NCBI GenBank assembly: GCA_013396755.1
Contig: VWZF01003009.1
Coordinates: forward strand, 248,001-312,000
DNA: 64,000 nt
Direction of reading: 5' to 3'
Origin: Sclerurus mexicanus
Lineage: Eukaryota > Chordata > Aves > Passeriformes > Furnariidae
Part shown: in pieces, positions 1 through 12,490 of the stretch
Position numbering within the stretch: position 1 is the stretch's first letter
Layout of the letters: every line of letters starts with the position of its first letter
Notes under the pieces: model-generated
Database searches by the model: none
What the model was told of the DNA's origin: nothing
The model's input: only the letters and a program-made list of their open reading frames with translations
Position numbers and translations under genes: made by a program

Positions 1-2849
1 CATGATCAAGGCATCTTTACTTGGGCTGCTTGCATGCCTGGAGCTAAGACAGTTGAGAGCTGACTAAAAGTAAGACTGATCAGATGCTTAAAGGTAAGTC
101 TATCTAAGCACCTGGCTGATTTGGGGCTTCTAATGAAATCAGTCATGAAAACCCATTTCATTAGGCTTTTGTCTTTATTGATTTCTTGCCAGGACAATTT
201 ATAGAGTTACAGAGCTCAAAACTTCTTACAAAAGTCCTTGTAGAAGTAGTAGAAGAGTGAAAGGCAGAAAGGGTTCTCATGGTCATGGATGAGCAACTCT
301 GTCTCCTGCCAGTCTCCCGGAAAGCTCATTCAGTTCTCCAGAGGAAGAGAATTAGGGCTGTGGACCCAAGAACAGCTCACAAGTCAGTCTTACCTTGGTC
401 ACAGGAGGGGATTAACATGGTTAGTAGGATGTCATTGTCTGGAGCTGTGAGAGCTGCAACAACAGACCAAAACTGAGGGGCAAAGAATTCAGTGGGTTTG
501 TTTCAGAGTCTCTGACCAGTCCAGTGAAAATATAGCTACAAGTGTTGCTATAAAATGAGTCTTTACAAATACAGATAATGTTGCTTCTCAAGCCCACTTG
601 CACAGTTCAGTCTTTTAAATGCTTGCTTTCTGCAACATCTGAGTCAAACGTCATGCTAGTGACCAGAAGAGTTTATATACAAATGAGTGCTTTAGTAGCC
701 AAAAGCTCTTAGTTATTTATTTATTCAACAGAGACCTAAACTTTGGCTGGTTTTTGCTAGATGGTGTTCATAGCACTGTGTCCTCTCTTTGCTGATGGCC
801 ACACTACTTTGCACCCTCAGCTCTTTACTGAAGGGCATTGTTCATTTTGTACTTCACAGCACCCATCCCAAAAGTTCTCTGCTACCATAACAAACTGAAC
901 CAGCAGTTTGAGACTCTCAGGGTCTCAGTCAGTTTCATCTAACCTGTAGGGACAGTGTGGGGACATCTGAGATGCTTTCATTACCAGATATTGCTAATGG
1001 CTCTGAAAAGGTGCCCAGGAAGAAAAGTGTGCCCACACTGCGCTGGGTATTCCCCCGCTCTGCTAATTCCTGCCTCTGGCTGACTTCGGCATCCACAATG
1101 CTGCTTCTGAAAGGAAAATCCTGTGATTTCAGACAACCACTTCCAGCCACCATCTCTCCAAAGTCAGCCAGGAGCTGGATCTCTCCATGAGAGACTGAGA
1201 AACTCCATGGCAATTGAAATCAGGACTCTTGAGCTCAGGTCTGATTCACCTGAGGAGCAGAAAGAAAAAAAATCCCTCACCTAGTGATGGGAAGCAGTAG
1301 AAGTACCTGCCTGATGGATGGTTCTGGAAGTGCAGAAGGGCTTCATGCCTCTTGGAGTTCCCTTTGGCTACTCCAGTTTCCACAGCCACTGGCCCCAGGG
1401 CTGAGGAGCATTGTCAGGCTGTGCAAGGGGAGGAAGGAAAGTAACATGATTAACAACAAGTGAGATGAATGAGCTGCATAAATGAGAAGAGCTGATATTA
1501 CTGAGAAGGCTCCAATGCATTTGGGTTCTGCATCCATGACACTTCTCATCATTTTGTGTGTAAATAGATAGATACAGCACAGGTGGAGAAAGGGAATTGC
1601 AGGGCTTTACAGAGCATGTCAGTAGAAATGGTTGAGAATTTTTTGTTTAGAGGCTTCTGTCCTATTAGGAGATGGAAGTTCAGAAGAACAGAAGGGACAG
1701 AGGGACAGAGATCACTGGACTTGAAACAGAATATTTTTCTGCACTATCAGAAAAAGGTGAACCTCTTGTTTTACATTGTATATTTCACATTTGCTATAAG
1801 TGGGGATTTTAAACCATCGAATTTATACATCTGAAAACAGTACTCCAATATTAAGGCAATGATAAACATTTACCTGAAAAAAGTTGATTTGTACAACATT
1901 AAAATATTCCACATACAGCAACCTGAGTAGACCAAGAGAATATTTCATACTTGGAGTGAGAGATGCATAAATTTGATGTATTCCATCAGGGAGTGCTAAG
2001 ATGTATTTGTAATTTGAAGGACTTTAGAGACTGAAGGAGCTTCAGTGTGGAAGATGAGATACCAATAAAAAGCGAAGTAATCTTGAAGAGAGCTGTGTAG
2101 TATTCCTCAGAAAGCAAGGCAGCAAAAGATAAACCGTGACCACAGGCGCATACTTAGTTGTCTGCCTTTATAAATATGTAGCAGCTAAAAACAAGTACAT
2201 CTAGTACATCTGCCTCAATATGTGTGTAAAACCCTAATCAATATGAAGGATAGCAGAGCAGGCGTTTGTTCTGAATGTACAGATGTTGTGATATATGAAT
2301 ATGTTAATAGAAGTCTGGGATGGTAATGAGTGTATGGATACTGCTATAAATACACACGCGTGGGCTGCTTGCACTGATCTTTGCTTTTAAGGGCAGTGCT
2401 GAAGCAGCAGTTTGGCATTGCACTTCCTGGCGGGGTCAGTGCTAATCAATAGCCTTATAAATCAGCATGTTTAGGGCACTGCCAGTCTGATTCCTCGTGT
2501 AAACAGTTGTCAGGTTTAATTAACGACCAGCCGGGGCTGCAGCTCTCCCCTTCCCTCCTCTTGCTGTACCATTGAGACCAGGCTGCATTTAGTGTGGGAG
2601 CTGGAGTTGTTCTTCTCTTCCAGTGGTGATGAAGGAAAGAAAAAGGCATCACAGCCTCCTTTATCAGTGGGATTTCTAGGCTTCCTGGGAAAAACTCAGC
2701 TGGAGCAGGAGCACGTGAATATTGACAGGAGCGATGCAGTGCAACCACAGGCATGAACAGACCAACCAAACGAACACATCCTTACAGATTAATGCAAACA
2801 TTAAAACACAAGAAGCAAAAGGAATAACCAAAAAAACTTCAGAGTGAAT
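1..2849. other. Unique non-coding stretch, no gene seen
   Basis: I see no gene here. The open frames are about 60 to 104 codons, overlap one another on both strands and carry no recognisable domain. The longest (2455-2769, minus) has ordinary composition and no splice context that would support it. The part from about 2340 to 2780 differs from its surroundings: it has higher GC, a TTAATTAA core near 2518 and a CACGTG at 2712-2717, and is described separately. The rest is A+T-rich and CpG-poor, consistent with intron or intergenic DNA. Confidence 0.6.
2340..2780. promoter_or_regulatory. Possible conserved non-coding element (speculative)
   Basis: This block is more complex in sequence than its flanks and contains motifs common in vertebrate enhancers: a TTAATTAA homeodomain-type core near 2518, CAGCTG/CAGCTC-type E-box-like sites and a CACGTG palindrome at 2712-2717. 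The minus-strand open frame across 2455-2769 shows no known domain. The regulatory reading is inference from motif content only; without cross-species alignment the block could be neutral sequence. Confidence 0.15.
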
Positions 2850-3495
2850 TAAAGTTACCAGAGAAGTCCCACAAGGATCTGTCTCAGAGTTTATTCAGCT
2901 CAGCATATTCATAAACGGTTTAGGGAAAGGAATAAATAACACAAAATTATTCAGAACAGTCAATTCTGTGCTGATTTCAAAGACTCACAAAAGGATCTCA
3001 CAATGCTGAGTGACACAGTGATAAGATTGCAGTTGAATTTCAATACTGGGGAATACAAATGTGTTTGGGTGGAAAAAAACCCATAACCACACATACAAAA
3101 TTATGGGTTGTAGGAATTAGAGAGAGGGAAGACAAGGTTAAGAGAGATCTGTGTGAGAATTGTGCAGACAAAATAATTTGCAAATAATTGTTCATTATGC
3201 CCAAGAAATAGGCAGTCTGAAATAAAATGATCAGAGGAAAAATAGAAAAAAAAAAAAAACAACAGAAATTACTTTTTATGCCCTTTATAATTAAATTGTG
3301 GAGCCCATTGCCACAGGAAATTGTAGAGTCAAAAGCAAAATATGGTTCACAAAAAGGTTTAATCTCACAGATAGAGAATATGTCATTGCAGATTAGTGTT
3401 GGCTCAGATGTTCTTTGAACTGCTGTTTGCCAGGAGCTGGTAGGATATACCAGATAAAAATAAGTTCTATACCCTGGTTCTTATATTTTTAATAG
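2850..3495 (+). mobile_element. Old CR1 LINE fragment, RT region to 3' end
   Basis: This is a degraded CR1-type non-LTR retrotransposon in plus orientation. Translation from 2863 gives the reverse-transcriptase signature VPQGSV (2866-2883), followed by an SIFING-type segment (2902-2919). Near 3295-3360 a second frame reads KLWSPLPQEIVES, which matches the C-terminal part of CR1 ORF2. From about 3415 the text follows the old amniote CR1 3' end (a CTGTTTGCCAGGAGCTGG stretch, then GTTCTTAT). The RT and C-terminal parts are closer together than in an intact element, so there is an internal deletion around 3170-3230, which also holds an A14 run (3246-3259). Frameshifts and stops show it is long dead. 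The subfamily resembles CR1-L/L3-like elements, from memory. Confidence 0.82.
3246..3259. repeat. A14 homopolymer
   Basis: An uninterrupted run of 14 A inside the old CR1 copy. It probably arose by slippage after the element decayed, because it lies between coding remnants and not at the element's 3' end. Confidence 0.9.
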
Positions 3496-4127
3496 CAATA
3501 CTCTTACCTTTTCCTTTTTTTTGGTGTGGGGGAGGGAGAAGGGGCCACTGGACCAAACTGCCATACATTTCTACAAAAACTATAGAAGGTGTGGAAATAA
3601 AGAAATATACCACTCCTTCAATTGCCAGCCTATAGAAAAATGGATTATTTCCTTTGCTTTCCTACTTATTGGGATAGTATCTATATCTTAATCAGCATCT
3701 CTGCTTCCCCATCAGTCTGACTGTGCCCAGACAATTCTACAAAGCTGTTACCTTGCACACAATATAGGGATCATCAGTCATGAACTAAAACTCTCTCCCT
3801 TGTGAGTAGAGATTCACGGTGTGGTTTTAAGCCTATCAGAAACTCAATCCAGCCCCAAAATAAACAAGCTGTTTCATGAATGGTGAAATTAAGGAAAGAC
3901 TCTTTTCTTTCAATTCTCCTGCAAGTCAGGTTTTCTCCCTTCTTTTCCAATCCACCTCAACCAGTATTTCCAGCTCCTTCCAGCAGACCTTTTTGGGTGA
4001 CATGGCAGGTGGACACTGGCTGGGTGGCTGTTACCCCTCAGGATATAAATGACTCTTTCTCACCTACTTCCTTCCTTGGTGTTCTTGTCCTTTATTTACC
4101 GATGTTTAAAAGGTGTCATTAAGATAT
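3496..4127. other. Unique stretch between two CR1 copies
   Basis: No gene seen. It contains a T-rich/G-rich patch near 3505-3545 and one 80-codon frame (3880-4122) without recognisable motifs or splice context. Confidence 0.6.
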
Positions 4128-4662
4128 TTAATTCTCATAAAATCATTTAGTTGGAAAAGACCTTTAAGATCAAGTCCAACCATTAACTCAACACTGCAAG
4201 GACCCACTAAACCATGTCCACAACCCCCATATTTGGATGTCATAGGTCACACATACAGGGATGGCAACTCAACCAGTGCTTAAAAAACATTTTGGTGACG
4301 AAATTTTTCCTAATATCCAACATAATCCTCACCTGGCATAACTTGAGGCCACTTCCTCTTGTCCTATCATTTGTTCCTGGGGAGGCAAGATAGACCCCCA
4401 CCTTGCTACAACCTCCTTTCAGGCAGTTGTAGGGAATGATAAGGTCTTCCCTGAACCTCCTTTTCTCCAGACTAAACACTCCCAGCTCCCTCAGCTGCTC
4501 CTCATCAGACTCGTGCTGCAGCCCCTCCATCAGCTCCATTGCTCTTGCCTGGACGTGCTGCAGTTCTTAAAGTCCTTCTCCTAGTCAGGGACCCAAAACT
4601 GAACACAGGATTTGAGATGCGGCCTCATCAGTGCTGATGACAGGGACACAGTCACTCTCCAT
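4128..4662 (-). mobile_element. CR1 LINE 3' fragment, 5'-truncated
   Basis: On the minus strand this reads as the C-terminal end of CR1 ORF2 followed by the 3' UTR. The terminal part on the plus strand is a worn ATTCTCATAAAATCATTTAG followed by a TTGGAAAAGACC block. The minus-strand frame at 4240-4539 still shows CR1 residues in order: FREDLI, YNCLKGG, NDRTRGSG, LDIRKNF and a trailing HW. It is truncated at its 5' end near 4662, as usual for CR1. Divergence is moderate and greater than in the copy at 35832. CR1 does not normally make clear target-site duplications, and I see none. Confidence 0.93.
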
Positions 4663-5239
4663 CAGTTTTGAGTGAAAATGGCCAACTGCATCAAAGCTAC
4701 AAAAGAGCTCCATTGCACGACTTTGATTCCAAGACAAAAGGATAAAAAAAAGGTGTCAGGTATTACTCTTCATCTGCAGAACTTCTGAAACTTCAGCTTC
4801 CAGGGACAGAGTGATTAAGAGAGAATTCCAGAATGTATTAAAGAAAGTCCACCATTTTCCCTGATATCAGTAACAGACAGAAAAAACAATTTTGAGGACA
4901 TTTTAATTCATAAGAACACATTAGAGAATAAAGGGGCGTTGCTAGAGCTGCACAAACCCGTAAACATTTTCTGTGTCTTCTGTTTCACTATGAAGAGGGA
5001 TAGCTCTTGCCTCTGCAGCAGCTGATGAAACAAACACATCCACAGGATGGAAACAAATTGCAGACCTCATCCAATTACAGAGTTCAAATTCTTAAATCAT
5101 ATAAACTGCAAGTTGGGCATTTCGGTTCAGTTTAGTTGAGAACAATTTGGAAAAAAAGATTCTTTGAGAAAACTCATTTTGTCTGAAAGCAAAACATTGC
5201 AAGCCAGCCATGAGATGAAAGTTCAAACACCTTTGCTAA

Positions 5240-5720
5240 AAGCCTCTATTCATTTGCAGTTTATTGAATAGCATGAAGCTGCCCATTCTGGTTATAGTCT
5301 CTTTGTTTTTAAATGCTTGGAACAGTAAAATATAAGAAGATTAATCATATGCAATATATATTCATTAGGTAAATATTGAGACGACGAATCAAATAGATTA
5401 GTTCGCATAAATATTTCTCATAAAATATGAGTGGGCATCATATTTCATAAAAATCACAAACAAGTGGGGAATGATTGCCCTGGGTGCAAAGGCAATATAA
5501 AATAAACACCTTCATAAGCAACAGTTTCACCACTTACCTCCACAAGCTATTCATATACACAATCCATTTATAATAGCAAACTGGATCTGGGTTTTGCTAT
5601 TTTACAATTATTATGCCCTCAAGAGTGAGACAATATGAAACTTTATGGCAACTTCTCTTTTACATAATACTGCACATAAATTATTGTCAGGTCACAGGGA
5701 GCAAATAAGCAGAGTAAGTT
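5240..5720. other. A+T-rich block of mixed complexity, possible conserved element
   Basis: The block is A+T-rich without being simple repeat. It has several AATATATA/ATAAATAT-type motifs and ATTA homeodomain-type cores, and resembles the A+T-rich non-coding elements that flank vertebrate developmental genes. That resemblance is only an impression. No transposon or gene is recognised. Confidence 0.15.
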
Positions 5721-8700
5721 CCATTTTCTTTCCATTCCTTCTTTTTTTTTAATTTTCTTTTTTTATTATTATTACTGTTCCTTCTGAGAAATGTTTTCCA
5801 TGAGACTATTTCCTTCTACACTAAAATATAATCACTATTTGGGCTTGGGGGAAAAAAATGGACTATAGGTCAAGTTTTATTACTGCCTGTGATAGGACTG
5901 GTCATTGCTATGGAAGGGCATAAAATCAGCTATTTTGCAAAATCAGGAAAGCACTGAACAAAACAAAAATAACTCGAGAAACCGGTGTGCGGTTTGTTGG
6001 AGCAACAGAGAGGTTCACCATAAAAGTGTCTTTCATCACCCAGATGAAAGCCTGAGAACAATCCCTTGGGAACCACTATGAGCGGCTGCCCACTGGAGAA
6101 GGGTAACACCTACCCCAGACTCCCTCGCTATAAAGATAAAATCGAATATAACCAGTGTTCCTGACTCCCAGATTACATCCCTCCATACAAGACAGACTTC
6201 CTGGTGCAATGCACGGTACTGAGGTCAGCACGCAGCACTACCTGGAGCTTTGTCCTTGGAATTTGTACATGAAATTTCAGTGAAAATGCATTTCAAAGCA
6301 ATAAGAAAAAGTAATGAAAAAAGGGGTGTTAAATGCAAAGGTCTATCACCTCTGGCTAAGGAATTTGCTGAGTCACATATCAAAGGTTGGAAGAATATGC
6401 TGGAAAATATCACTCCACGTTTCTTGACTCTACTATGCCCACTCTCAGAGACAGTACTGAGCAAGATGAACCTCTGCTCCGACTTACTCAACATTGTGTG
6501 CTGCAGCTGCACTTTCAAGGAGTCTAGTGATTGCCTCAATTCAAATCCACTGCTGACATTATTGCTTATAAAGAAAGATATGTGTTATTAGTCCGCAACC
6601 CATGTTAGTACACAAGATGTACAAGGACCAAGCAGATAACCCTGTCCAGCAAAAATGGATGCTGTTATTTATACCTGGTGGTTTGCAGCTATGAGACCAT
6701 CCCTCCAAGAGTGCTCTTTGAAGAGTTTCTAAACAGTAAGGTATTTATTATAGTAATTCCAAGTAGTAAAATGTAGGAGTTGTTCAATAGTTGATCTAAG
6801 CTAACCATGTGCATCATATTATTCACCAAGTAAAGTAAAAGCTTGAGTATAACCACATGTGCCTGGTGTAAAGAGCTCTAGGGAGAACTCCAGAAAATTA
6901 AGCAGTGAAGAAGAATGAAGAGAAAAAGTTGGGTAAAGAAAAGTTTCAAGCTATAGGACACAGCAGTCACCTAATTATCACTAGTGACAAATGTCATAGA
7001 GACAAAGGAAAGGTCACGGCTTTTACTGAGAACCAGCCCTGACACCATCCTGAACTCGTCAGTGCTGTGCATCATTTTTACTGACACCAGGCAAGTGAGT
7101 TTGCTGAGAAGAGTGGTTTTTCTTTCAGTGATACAGGTAGCCCTATGACAGGGCTTTTATGAGAGACAGTAAAGGCTTGTTCTTGTCAGAGATTGCCATT
7201 AGCAACTTTGGAAAGTCATGATGAAGCAAGAAAGAGCACTTACCCTTGTTCAGCCCTGCTCACCCCAGTTTAAATAACTTTCTGCATTATATATTTTAAT
7301 TTAACATTTTATCTTTTTACTTCAGGAGCAGTAGGATGGTACATCTAATACAACTTCACAAAGGCCTTTAAGAGGCTTGGATTCTCAAAAAATTGTTTTT
7401 CCCATGACCAGTCAACATTGTGTGTGTTTTTACCTAACTTATGGAGAAGACTCTTGAATATAAGAGCTTCAAGTGTTTAACTCTGTGTTTAGTTCTTTGT
7501 TTTACTAGAGAATGCTCCAGGGTACCTAATGGCTGGGGTTAGAAGCTCTTGCTAAAACTGTAAATCCAAATTAATACTGAGTAAAAAGGATAATCAGTGT
7601 AAATCTTCATATCCATTTCCATCAATTCAGAGAGTTTCATGATTCACAGACACATCACAGAGCAGATTCACAGCTAACAAAGTCTCCAGAAGTGCTATAA
7701 TGATTTACCCTAACTAGCCTGTAGTTTCTGAGCTTTGGACTTTTGCTTTCCAAGTGGGTGAGATTCTCTCAAAGGAGAAGAGTAGGGAAAAGGAGGTAGG
7801 AAATTAGGAGGTAGATAGAAAGAAGCTTATTAGAACCCTTCTCTTAGGAAAAAACTCAGCATGAGCTCTCAGGACATTCACGAGGATTCACAGGCTGAAC
7901 TGCACCAAACTGCAGCTTGTGTTCAAAAAGGGTTGAGCTCCAAGGTTGCAATTTTGCCCACTTTGCTGTGCCTTCTGTATTTTATTGCTCTATCAGCAAC
8001 CTCTTCCTCTTTTCTCTGTGCCTTATTATTAAATCCTCCCCTCCTAAATCTACCCACAAACATACAATATTCTGAAACGGCATCATCTTTCTTACCCAAA
8101 GGATGAAATTTTACCATTTGAATTAAAATGAGGAAAAATAGCATGGATTCTATCTTTTCAGGCTGAATTACTTCTTTAATCCATCACACTGGCGACAGTG
8201 GAAAATGAGGACCCAGAACCACTGAGAGACCACTTGATCAGCTTTTAATCACCCATCACACTGATGCTGTGATATAAGGTAGGTTCTTGATTTCTACATG
8301 AATTGTATTGTCAGCTGTGTGGTTGTGATTGCAGTAGATACTATGAGACTAATAAGAGTGACTTTGGAAGAGGTTATATTTTCTTCAATAGGAGAAAAAG
8401 CAAGTCATGCTTTGTCGATTAAATCACTATTTTGTTCCCTCCCCCTTAAAAACTGAGTGTCACAGTGCCAGACAGTGTGTTGCCCTGCATGCCCTTACAG
8501 CTCTTTGCATTATTAGTAGGCACTTTACACCTAGTTTTCAGGGCAGAAGTGGCTTCATTGCAAAAAGGTGTTAGAGAGTCTTCTTCAAAATATCCATAAC
8601 TGATATGAATATTCTACAACAATGTTGCCCTTCTTCTGCCTCAGGAACCAAACCCTGGAGGATAATCTGCAAAATGTGAATATCACAAATGGACAGCCAT

Positions 8701-10730
8701 GCAAAAGTATATAGAAAGAAAGAGGAAAAAACCCTATATGCCACCTTCTCATCAAACTAAGCAGCACTATCTGTTATTAACTTGACCTATTAAAACGTGA
8801 TGGTGGGAAATCTGTTGAGGAAGGCAGAAGCAGGAATAAGAAAAGGAAATACTGTGTTCCCTAGCCATAAATATAAAAACAAAAGCAAGCTGATATTCTT
8901 TTTTATTTCTTCCCCAAGTACTACACTTTTTGACAGTGCTGAGATTAACAGCCTCACTCTCCAAATGTGTGGCCAGCTTTTGCACTCAAAATGATGCTTT
9001 ATGATTTCGTTCCCTGGCAGGTGTTGATAAGGCTGCTGCAGGATTTTTGATGCAGAGCATTATCTTGCTGCTGTAGTATTGATTGATCCACTGTGATATG
9101 GGCAGGAGATGCTCACATAGGCTTGAAATCCCCTGCTTGAGTTTGCAAATAGGTCCCCAAGGTAAGATTTATGTTACTGAGATGGGAAGAAGTGAAGCAG
9201 AGTTCACAGCAATTTTAGAGATATAACTCCAGCTCCTAAGTAGTTTGTCTATCTTAAAACATATGTGTAAAAACCACATGCATTATTTACATTAATTATT
9301 CACAAATACTGTGTCACCAGGAATTTCTCAGTGATTTAGGGGTTTGCAGGTTTCTTGTCCTAATAGAAGTTGCAAAGAATGACAGCTGTGACACATGGCT
9401 TATATAGCATCAGCTTGGCTTTGTCACTGAATGAACAATGCTGCATTTCCTTTAATTTGTTTAGGATAATACTTCAATCACTGAATTGGTTTCCCCCAGA
9501 TTGATGATGATAATTACTATTATTATTGAAAATTTATCTGCACCCCCAGTTCTCTTTTTCTGTCAGAGCTCACACTGTGATAATAGCAACCACGAAAGTG
9601 CAAGTCCTGTTTATTACAGAAGAACATAAGTAGGACCTTAATTATTTCCCCATATTCATCATGTACTAATTTCCATTAGTTACTAATTACCAGCAGTTAG
9701 CATTCTCAGGCTCACACAAAGAGACAGCATGAAGTTCCTAAATCTCCTATAAAACTTGGCACGTGAAGGGAGCCCTGCTGCAACTCAGCTCTGATCCAGT
9801 GGGACATACTAGTCTGTGACTTACTTTAGCCTCAGAAAATACCAGGACATCAAATTCAGAATGTTTCTAGACTCTCCTAGAAAAAGTGCTCCAGTGAACT
9901 CCATTCTCCCCTATCCTTTTAGATTTGAACTTTGCTCTATTCCAAAATGGTTCCATGACAGTATTTAACAGTATGTACACATACTACCCATGACTAGGAT
10001 AAAAGATGCTCAGGGTAAAGAAAAATTAAATGCTATTTTCCTGGGTTTTTTGCAGATACAGTCACACTCTTCCTGGACACTAAATGAGCTAGGAGTGCAG
10101 TGAATATGGTTAGCCTTTCTATGAACTAAGGTTAGTATGTTCTGCCTTTTAGTGTGAAGAATTGATAAAACTGTCCCCTTGGAGAAGCAGCCTATAAGGA
10201 ACGTGATGTAAAGCATCAAGTGCAAACTCCTTAGAATAATCAACTGCATAAAAGCTAGGAAGAAGCTGATTATGCAGCTCTTCTGCAAAAAGGATCTGAA
10301 GTTTCTAGAGGATCACAAAGCAAACAGAAGCAAATGTCAAACTGCTTAAAAAATGGAGTGGAGGGGAACAAAAAAAACCCAAACCAAACCATAAAACAAC
10401 TCTTGAAATACAAACAGAATTTCTTCTTTGCATCTCAAAGCTGACCAAATCACTGAGAAAAGACTCTTTTTCTTTGAGCATCACAGTTCAAGGAATGCAC
10501 GGATCTGAGAGAGTAGAGAAAAACAACAACAAGAGCTCTAGAAAATGTGACCTATAGGGAAGACTTGGGACTGAGTTCAGTTTAGAAAAAAGAAATTGAG
10601 AAAACAAATATCAACAATATAAAATACATATGCAAAAAAAAAAGGATAGAAATAAAGTGTTTTTCATGTCAGCTGTAGCAAAGAGATCTAAGAGGCTTAG
10701 GCTACATAACTGGATGTTTAGAGACTGGGA

Positions 10731-10748
10731 ACAGTATGGACAGTATGG
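10731..10748 (+). repeat. 9-bp tandem duplication (2 copies)
   Basis: ACAGTATGG occurs twice head to tail (10731-10739 and 10740-10748) with no mismatch. It is probably replication slippage. Confidence 0.85.
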
Positions 10749-12456
10749 ATACTTAAAAGCTGGGGCAGACTGTAGGGAGGGGTTTAGACTTTCATCAGTA
10801 ATCACTCCTGGTATCAGCTTTAATAAGCACATACCCATTTTTCCAGCAGAGTCATCCTCCAGATCCAAAGCAAACAGGGCAGACCACTCCAGTCTATCTT
10901 GTGATAGATAAAAGCTTCTGCCTATTTGCAAAGGTTGGTCTGAAACTGCTAATTAACTACCTTTGTGAAACACTTCAAGATGCTCTAAAATATGAAAGTG
11001 GGCTTGGGGCATGGAGGAAAGCAGATAGAACAAACACAAAAGCAAAGAGGACAAAACCAACGAGTAGGTCAAGTTCTGCTCCTGTGAGTCATGCTGGAAA
11101 TCCAGGACAGTTTTCTGTGGGTTCGCATAGGTGCAGTAAACAGAAAAATATCACCTCTTCTGTCACACAGACTAGTTAAGGGTGACATGTGCACAATTAG
11201 CATCCAGCTACTCTTGTCCTATCCAAGTTTCAACAGGACAAGGGAAATAAACTGCACATGAGGTGTCCCACTGTCTGCTGGATGTCCCAGCCTTTCAGCT
11301 GCATGATCCAATTGTTGATCTTAGTGGGAAGAATGTTGTTGGGTTGTAGAAGGGCACAGAACTGGAAAACAAACAAACAAAAAGACTTTTTTAACTAGAA
11401 GTTGAAGATGAATCCAAACTAGATTAGGATGTTGAAATGCACATAGTTTCTGGTCCAACTGAAGGCGAGTCGGTCCTCCAAGATATTTTTTTTTGTGTGG
11501 GGAGGCAACTCTTTCAGTCTGTTACTCATATACCTCAGATTATTTCAGATTAGATAACTTGTGAATTCACATTACTCCTTCTTTTGTGAGTTTCTCATTA
11601 CATTCTTCATGTTGACATTGCTACCACCCCAGGTCATTTTCCAGCTACTGGCACAGTACGAGACCTTCTTCTGCTTGAAAATATCAACTATGCTTACAAA
11701 TTATTGAAGTCAATACCATAGTATCATATGTCCAAAGTGATGAATAACAGACTATATATGATTCTTTTACACTGGCATTTCCTAACTTTTTGAGATATTG
11801 ATTTTGCAAATTGAACAGCTTTAAATGTGTGTGCACACAGGTAGAGAGGGAGTTCTGCATGGTTTCTTATAGCAAGAAAAAAACTAAGTATACCCAGTAA
11901 GTCTTTTAAAATGCCTGGATACAAATATTACCATTCTACATAGACCGAAGTATTTTGTTTCAGCATTTGGCAACACTTCTACATCCCTGAATCAGTGTAT
12001 TTTCACAGCTTCCTTCTGATCCAAGGCACTTTCTCTCCCTATGTTCCCACAGATAAGAACAAGAGAAGTGCTGAACCCTGCTTTGAACATAAGAAGGGAA
12101 ACTACCACTGGAATATGCTTTCTGAGAATGCTGCAGCTTGTAATCCTCTTTTTTTTTTTGCTTCCAAAGGCCTCCAGGTCTGCTCTTGAGGGCACATGAA
12201 AATCCCATTGGGGATGGTCTTTACAGAGTTTCAGAGATTCAGGGCATGTGTTTGCACATATGGGTTGAGATAATCTGAAGGAAACATGGGAAGATTGAAC
12301 ATGTTTTTTGTAGATTGCTATTTTCATGTCCAAAAAGGCTTCTCTTACCTTGTTAGTGCTCTTTCTAGTCTTAATTTTGTTGAATTTTTAAGTATCTGGT
12401 AGAGTGCCTAGATCCAGAAAGAGATGCTCTGTTAATGTGCATGTAGAATGAATGGG

Positions 12457-12490
12457 TCAATCAATCAATCAACAAATAAATAAATAAATA
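12457..12490 (+). repeat. Compound microsatellite (TCAA)4 (AAAT)4
   Basis: Four TCAA units (12457-12472) are followed one base later by four AAAT units plus one base (12474-12490). It is short but perfect, so length variation between individuals is possible. Confidence 0.92.

Larger units (their letters stand above)
4663..12456. other. Long unique stretch, no gene seen
   Basis: There is no gene or clear transposon here. The largest frames are 113 codons at 6250-6591 (plus) and 104 codons at 6225-6539 (minus). They overlap on opposite strands, at least one must be spurious, and neither has a known domain. The pair at 10611-10931 (minus) and 10630-10911 (plus) has the same problem. Simple sequence includes a T-rich patch at 5725-5775, an A10 run near 10633 and a T11 run at 12149-12159. 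The block at about 5240-5720 is especially A+T-rich and is listed separately. Confidence 0.55.

Noticed and set aside
80..135. Wording (TGCTTAAAGGTAAG, then CTGATTTGGGGCTT) that recalls an old amniote interspersed repeat; a similar impression at 14280-14330
   Set aside because: Too short and diverged to name a family or set borders without a profile search.
4240..4539. 99-codon minus-strand open frame that looks like a protein
   Set aside because: It is the remnant of CR1 ORF2 in the element at 4128-4662, not a host gene.
5538..5596. Possible 59-bp minus-strand exon with a good GTAAGTG donor
   Set aside because: The only suitable acceptor is AAAATAG without a pyrimidine tract, and the peptide has no known match. 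Too weak to call.
6225..6591. Opposite-strand pair of 104- and 113-codon frames
   Set aside because: Both cannot be genes in this setting, and neither has a domain or splice context.
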